Source of the DNA: Rhodosorus marinus | Lineage: Eukaryota; Rhodophyta; Stylonematophyceae; Stylonematales; Stylonemataceae | DNA: 64,000 nucleotides | Direction: 5' to 3' | NCBI GenBank assembly: GCA_029953675.1 | Contig: JAMWBK010000004.1 | Location: 2,108,001-2,172,000 of the forward strand | Shown here: positions 58,666 to 64,000 of the stretch, piece after piece | Numbering within the stretch: the stretch's first letter is position 1 | How the letters are laid out: each line of letters starts with the position of its first letter | Notes under the pieces: model-generated | Told to the model about the DNA's origin: nothing | Database searches by the model: none | Seen by the model: only the letters and a program-made list of their open reading frames with translations | Program-made: the position numbers and the translations under genes

Positions 58666-60549
58666 CGAATTTGTATGAACGCTTGCTCATATTCAACACG
58701 AAAACTACAAGGTTCGCTATTTGGGTACCCTATTAACCCTATTGTAAAACGATTATGACAAAATTGCTAGCCCAGCCGTAACCATGTTGTGGCCCCGAGG
58801 ACTCTCAGTGCACCACGAATAGAAGGCCCGCGAAGGTATCATCGCATGATCATCTTAAGTTGCTGCCTACAGACTTTGTATTACAATGCTCGTCGACAGG
58901 CCCAGTTTCACAGTTTGCCAAGAAACCCCGAAGCCGAATTCCTTCTACGGTTATCCGCGTCCACTATCCACATTCGTAATAACGTACAAAACTTCTGAAC
59001 ACGAAGTTTGCGAGTCTCAAATACAGGGTAGAAACCGCGGCAGAAGAAGCGTGGGTTTCGAGCAAGGGAGTTATCGACAAAGCAAAATTGTCGAGAAGAA
59101 TGGTGGTGCTCACTGTGGTGTCTTCTTTCCAAAGTTTCCCATGGTCTGCCCGAATTTTGAGCGTACCGGCAAACTATCTGGAATGGAGGGCTGTGGGTGT
59201 GGATGGGCTGTTCCAGGCGAATCTACTCAAGGCAATATTTGTGAAACCAAGAGTTCCAACTAGTGAGGGTTTCGATGAAACAGAATATCTGTTCTTGAGG
59301 TTTATGATACGAAAACGCGATGCACTGTTATCAAAACAAATGGCCCTCTCGTCCTTAGAACCATGTCCTAAACCCAACTACCCTAACCCACATCTTACTC
59401 CACCCCGGATCGATTACCTCATCTACGCATAGTGACACCGAACCGAAAACAATCATTCAGAATTGTTTTGAAATGACATTTCGAGCCAGGCCGAAAGTTG
59501 GAATTTTGCGGTTTTCACGAATGACGCGATTCGTGCTAGCTCAAGGCGTAATCTGAGCAAGTGCAAAGCATGCTGAGGCGGTGAGGCCACATCAGTTGTC
59601 ATCCTTCCTAATAGGACATGCGATTCCTTAACAACAGAAAAGAGGTCCCTCTGCGAATGGCAACGACAATTCGCCAAGGAGACTGATGCCCCAATGGTGC
59701 AACGCAGGTGGCGGACTTTGGCGCGACTGATCTGAGTGCTCGTCGAAGTGTGACTACATCGATCTTTCTATTGCTTGTTCACAGGTGACCAGGTTCGTTC
59801 GCTGCGTCCGTGGAGCTACCGCTCGGTCAACGCGGCAATTGAAAGAATCCCAGTTACGCTGAGGCGGCGCTAAAACGACTACCGCTTCGAGACTCTGCAT
59901 TGTCCTACCAGTTTCGTTTGCTCGGAGGATAGTGAAGGTTCTCGTTGGCTTCTTGCTCTCTTTCGAAGCGATCCAGGGCGCCTTGATAGCCTCCTCACTT
60001 AGCTGCCTTTTTTTACTCTCTGTCGTTCAAACGCTTTTGCTGTGGCACGCGTCCTGTTTCTTCGCTTCCAACAGTAGCTCCGCTCCGAATAAACAGAGGA
60101 TGAATGGACCAATTTCGTTCTACAAAATGAAAAGACAGCTGTCAACGTGGACTGGGAGCGTTGGTGGAGATGTAGATGGTCTCATTCGATAGTGTATACA
60201 TACAGCGCGCGTGAGTAGGTCTGGGGTTACGGGGAGAGAGGGGATGGAGGGAGAGGTAGGTGTGTGGTAGGAAAGGGAATGTGGAAGCGTGTGTTTTAAT
60301 TCTTATCCCTTGTTTTTGTTTGGATGAAAGTAAGGAAGTTTTAGTGAAATTTCTCTTAGCAGGTTTCTTTTTTTCGTTTTTCCCGGGTGGGAGAGGGGGT
60401 GGAGGGGGGGCGGTGTTTGCCGGTTTTCGAAGGAGCGAGCTTTTTTGCGGATAAGTCTTGTCGGAGGGTTTTCTGATGAGGATTTGGGACTGGTTTTTAG
60501 TTCGTAGCCTGACTATTTGGGACGAGCGAGGCGTGAGTTTACTATAGGT
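58666..60549. promoter_or_regulatory. Intergenic region with G-rich leader of MTG1
   Basis: 58666-60200 contains open frames (58886-59263 and 59088-59432, +) that overlap each other and have no recognisable motif; I first tested them as makorin exons and rejected them. From about 60200 to 60549 the plus strand is G/T-rich, with GGGTGGGAGAGGGGGTGGAG near 60384, leading to the GTPase start at 60550. Confidence 0.4.
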
Positions 60550-61839
60550 ATGGCCTTCGTAGGGTTAGGAGGGGGTTATAGCCCTGGAAGACGCGGGGTC
60601 AGGCACGTGATATGCGGTTCGGAGGCTGCTGATAACAATTTGGTTGAATTTCGGCAAAGCTTTGAGGGATTTAAGAGAATACCGGTAGATACAGATACGC
60701 TTAGGTTGATTCGGGAAGAAGTCTCAAAGATTCGCGATGAGGTCAAGGTTATTGTAGAAGTCCGGGACCCAAGAGTGCCGATGAGCTCCTACAGCACCAT
60801 GTTCAAGCAGTGGAGAAAGGAGCTGAAGACGGAGAGCATGGTTATTTACACGAAAGCGGAAATCGTACCAGAGGATCAGAAGGAACGTATTCGCGCTTTT
60901 ACGATGGATCAGATGGATATCCCGTACGAGCAAGTAAGTTCGCAGCTGGAAAGCTTCAGTCGTCGGCAATGTTTACTGACTGTGGAGTGCCTCACGTTAT
61001 TATAACTCCAGGTTTTTTTTGAGGATCTCAGACAGGTGCGCAAGCTTCGCACCCCAGACCGCCAGGAAATGGTTTCGAAAATGAAGCGGCTGGCGTTGCT
61101 GCAAGGGAAACCTACAATGAAGAGGGAGAGCTATAAAGTGATGGTAACCGGCGTGCCAAACTCTGGGAAGAGCAGTGTCGTTTACGTGAGTACTCGAACA
61201 TTGACAAAGAACCGAAAAAGACGCGGCTTGTACTCTCTCCCACCAGTGGGATTTCAGGTTGGAACGACCAAGGTCATTGGGCAGAACTGGTTAACGCTCA
61301 ACCCGGATGTGGTGCTCCTCGATACCCCGGGTGTCATCAGCAAGTCTCATACCGGAGCCGAGGACCCGGAGACGCCGTACAAACTCGCTGTTTGTCAGTG
61401 TATTAGTCTGACCAAGCTAAGCGAACAGACAGGCATTACATCAAAGGAGGTCGCCGATTATTTACTGTTCAAGCTAAATCAAGCTCAGGAACTCACGTAT
61501 ACTCGAATATATGATCTGATTCTTCCGACCGATGACATAGACGAAGTTCTCCAACGAGTGCCAGGCGCTACGGATGAACTGAAGGCGCTCAGGTTTTTGA
61601 GGGACTTCCAGCGAAACAAACTGGGATTTCTGGTCTTAGACGACATTCCTGAACTCGAAACAGACAGACCGGACAAAGAGGAAGTGGATGATTTCGTGGA
61701 CGAAGTAGAGAGGAAGTTCCAAGAGGTCAAACGAAGAACTCGACTTGAGAGGATGCGACAAAAGAGGCTCATGATGTGGAAGGATGAGCCGGAGGAGACC
61801 TCAATTGGGAGAAACCCACCATCCGACTTCAATTTCTAA
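60550..61839 (+). CDS. Circularly permuted GTPase, MTG1/YlqF (RbgA) family
   Basis: Exon 1 is 60550-60933 and exon 2 starts at 61012 (phase 0) and ends at 61839; 403 residues, or 379 if a further intron at 61186-61257 is removed. G motifs occur in permuted order: VIVEVRDPRVPMSS, the G4-like YTKAE (usually NKxD), then P-loop GVPNSGKSS and G3 DTPGV. In the family, G1 usually reads NVGKSS. A 72-base, stop-free stretch directly after the P-loop starts GTGAGTACTC and ends TTTCAG, so it could be spliced or retained. MTG1/RbgA proteins assist late large-subunit assembly in mitochondrial and bacterial-type ribosomes. The N terminus (MAFVGLGGGYSPGRRGVRHV) is basic and may direct import into an organelle. 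The C-terminal 60 residues are a charged coiled-coil-like extension. Confidence 0.85.
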
Positions 61840-62306
61840 CTCTAGGCATGCAGAGGTGGTGAACTCGAAAAAAAGGGTCAAAATCTATGCTTTAACGAGT
61901 CTAATAAGATCTTGCGAGCTTTCAAATCATTAATTTTACTAGTGCGCCTGCAAGGCCCACTCCCCCAACTTTTAGGATAGGAAAGAAAATTAAATTACAT
62001 ACAGTGTCATTCGTGGAACGCCACAGACAAAGTGCGGAGCTTAATCCGCACTTTGTCTGTCATTCAACGCTGTCCGGCACCTAGCCAGCAGTCCGGTTTA
62101 CGCGGATATGATACCAGCAAGCCGGAAGGTGCCAGAAGGCCCAGCGACCGCGAACGCAGCGCCCAGAGCGTAAACCTCTGCACGCAAAAACAGTCATAAG
62201 TGGCTACGTATTGTCGACATGTACCGTTCGTCTCTTCTCAGGGCGATGTTCTCTGGCGTCCTCGAGCAACGACCTTCGCGAGCACCTTATATTTAAACAA
62301 ATTCAT
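61840..62306. other. Convergent spacer holding a hairpin
   Basis: About 470 bases between the tail-to-tail GTPase and KOW genes. The notable content is a perfect 16-bp inverted repeat, listed separately. No coding potential seen. Confidence 0.6.
62023..62060. repeat. Perfect 16-bp hairpin with 6-base loop
   Basis: ACAGACAAAGTGCGGA at 62023-62038 pairs without mismatch with TCCGCACTTTGTCTGT at 62045-62060; the loop is GCTTAA. It lies between two convergent stop codons, about 185 bases past the GTPase stop and about 245 bases past the KOW-protein stop. Either strand can fold. It could be part of both 3' untranslated regions, a bidirectional terminator, or a small-RNA source. No U-tract follows as in a bacterial terminator. 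Confidence 0.9.
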
Positions 62307-63966
62307 TCATATAAAATCGTCGTCAAGTTTCGTATCAACCTTTTTGGGCTTCGTCTTCACTGCCTCCTCATCTTCGGCGGCCATAGAGAAAAGCCAATCA
62401 AGTGATACCTCCTCCTTCGATTCTTCCTCGTCCTTAGCGGCCGTGTTCTCGATTGGCACTTTCGTGTCCTTCGCATGCCCTGAACCGGTCCCCTTCGCTG
62501 GAGGACGAGTACGATCGTCTTCGGATACCATGGAGAACAGCAAATCGAGTGGCACATCTTCATCTTCTAATGCTGCTTTAGCATCTGCTTCATCTATATC
62601 GTCTTCCAAATCGAGGTCGTCCAGGCCTTCGAGCTCACTAAGCTCATCGCCGTCGTCATCTACCTCGAATTCCTCGGCCAGCGTCCCGTCCTCGTTGAAC
62701 AAGTCTGCGATCTCTGTGTCGAGACGAAGATTCAAATCGTCCTCTTCGTCCTCTAACTCAGACTCATTATCCACCTCATCCTCATCCTCTAAGACGTCTT
62801 CAAGGTCCAAGAACCCATCCTCGCCTTCATCGTCAAAGCCCAGCAACTCTGTTCGGGAATCACCCTCCTCCGCCAAGCCGGCTTTGAGGAAGTTGATGTC
62901 GTCATCCTCTTCCTCGTTTTCGTCTGCTGCTGCTTGAGGTGCGAGCGGATCATCGAGCTCGTCCTCATCCTCATCTTCGATGATCAAGTCTTCTTCAAAG
63001 CCCTGATGGTCGGACGGAAGATCTTCAAGTTCGTCACTGTCCATTAAGGGTGCAAGACCCAATGAGTCAAGATCATTGGCCGGGACTGGAGCCTTCTTGA
63101 ACCAGGTTTTCGAATCCGTCACCTTTGTCCTCGAACGCCGATCCTGGAAGTCCGACTCGCCAGGATCTTCGTCCGGAATAGACTGGTCGATTCTCTGCAA
63201 AAATTCCTCATCACTGACATCATCATCCTCTTCTGTACTCGGGTGTTCGGTGAAGTCCTTCAGAACTGACAGCAACTGCTTGTCTTCACTTCCCTCGAGT
63301 TTGGCTGAAGCTGCATCAACGCGGGATACGTCTTCCCCTTCTTCAAAACCATCATCATCCGTTTCTGATCCAACGAAGTCTTCCGACTTGTCTTCTGTGA
63401 GCAGATTGCCCTCGTCATCTTCGTTCTCAAGCCGGACAACATCATAGGGCAAGTTCTGCTTCAAAGTTCTGTTGAACATCTTCAAAGCCACAGTCACCTG
63501 GCGACCAGAGAACGTATCAGCCAAATTGGAAAAGGAAAAAACCAATTGTAGCCACTCGGAACATTCTTACCTTGCCTTGACGGGGAAGAGTCTGCTTCAC
63601 CACTCCAGTGCACCCGCCATACGGCCCAGACTTCACAACTATAACATCACCCTTCTTGAAGTCTCTATTACGACGACGCAGTTTCTTCATGTTTACGTTG
63701 GACAAACCTTCCACTTGGCCCAGAATCTCATCCAACTGAGAGAAAGCAGGTTGGAAGAAAAAGAACGCAGTTGCTATCAGCACAGGAAGCTCGAGCAGGC
63801 AGATCTCCCCTTCCCCCCCCCCCCACCCCCCACCAAAGGTCAAGTCCATCTTTTTCATCCCTACCTCATCCGTTCCATCCTCGGGACTCCGCTCCTTGAC
63901 TTCCATTTGATCAAAACTGACCTCCTCTTCTGTTATTCGATTTAGCACAAAGACTTTCACAGTAGC
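62307..63966 (-). CDS. KOW-domain (NusG/Spt5-like) protein with large acidic tail, 5' truncated by window end
   Basis: Three exons visible on the minus strand: 63966-63865, 63735-63571 and 63497-62307, all joined in phase 0, encoding 485 residues; the 5' end lies beyond 64000. After ATVKVFVLNRITEEEVSFDQ comes a KOW segment: RDFKKGDVIVVKSGPYGGC, then TGVVKQTLPRQGK-VTVALK and LPYDVVRLENEDDEG, like the C-terminal KOW of NusG and the KOWs of Spt5. The remaining ~370 residues are extremely Asp/Glu-rich. Near the end the motif LDLLFSM (in VPLDLLFSMVSEDD) recurs as LDWLFSM (in VSLDWLFSMAAEDE), about 45 residues apart, then a basic-acidic tip KKVDTKLDDDFI. A plastid NusG or an organelle-nucleoid protein is possible, but the missing N terminus prevents assignment. 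Confidence 0.7.
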
Positions 63967-64000
63967 CTAGATCATGAGGGCAACTCGCTTAGCCACGGTG

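Noticed and set aside
58789-59432. Three overlapping plus-strand frames considered as the last makorin exons
   Set aside because: None supplies the missing Cys and His of the final CCCH finger; the short exon at 58598-58665 does so exactly and ends in a stop.
62200-62937. 245-residue Ser-rich plus-strand open frame
   Set aside because: It is the antisense of the Asp/Glu-rich tail of the KOW protein (GAx codons read as Ser/Phe codons).
1-64000. tRNA, rRNA and CRISPR features
   Set aside because: I scanned for T-loop GGTTCGAATC-type signals, rRNA-like tracts and regularly spaced repeats and found nothing convincing.

Overview
This window looks like nuclear DNA of a plastid-bearing eukaryote, most likely an alga. 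The genes are split by short introns (mostly 50-130 nt, nearly all GT-AG; I could place about 75), base composition is middling, and the gene set is eukaryotic throughout. Three genes point to photosynthesis or storage-polysaccharide metabolism: a plant-type monogalactosyldiacylglycerol (MGDG) synthase, a peroxisomal hydroxypyruvate reductase ending in the PTS1 tripeptide AKL, and a protein with a CBM20 starch-binding domain. A unicellular red alga or a related lineage would fit, but the window alone does not fix the lineage. There are no CRISPR arrays, operons or bacterial features, and I found no convincing tRNA or rRNA genes.

Layout. 0-12 kb: 3' end of a histidine-phosphatase gene (+), hydroxypyruvate reductase (-), a small FUN14-family membrane protein (+), a MAK/ICK/MOK-type kinase (+), and a class I histone deacetylase with a very long disordered tail (+). 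12-23 kb: an unresolved candidate gene, a methyltransferase fused to a starch-binding domain (+), a USP36/Ubp10-type deubiquitinase (-), and a long gene-poor stretch. 23-31 kb: XRN2/Rat1 exonuclease (+) converging on MGDG synthase (-), whose upstream DNA carries a CCCCA microsatellite. 31-42 kb: an RNA polymerase III subunit (RPC9/CRCP-like, +), an F-box protein (-), a protein with two DP1/HVA22-like domains (+), a NUDT23-like Nudix hydrolase (-) and an 871-residue PPR protein (-). 43-54 kb: organellar ribosomal protein uS12 (+), a sparse AT-rich interval, a RING-H2 protein (+), an ELL-associated factor (EAF, -) and a leucyl aminopeptidase (+). 56-64 kb: a makorin (+), an MTG1/YlqF-type circularly permuted GTPase (+) and a KOW-domain protein with a large acidic tail (-, cut by the window edge).

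Many products act in nuclear gene expression: HDAC, EAF, XRN2, RPC9 and the nucleolar-type deubiquitinase. Others serve organelles: uS12, MTG1, the PPR protein, MGDG synthase and the FUN14 protein. I see no evidence that neighbours form a pathway cluster.

The strongest candidates for something undescribed are (i) the methyltransferase-CBM20 fusion at 14482-16542, (ii) a consistent strand asymmetry of gene leaders, G/T-rich and C-poor on the coding strand upstream of nearly every gene, and (iii) a perfect 16-bp hairpin between the two convergent genes at 62 kb. Exon joins were worked out by eye from splice consensus, reading phase and family similarity; no transcript data were available.
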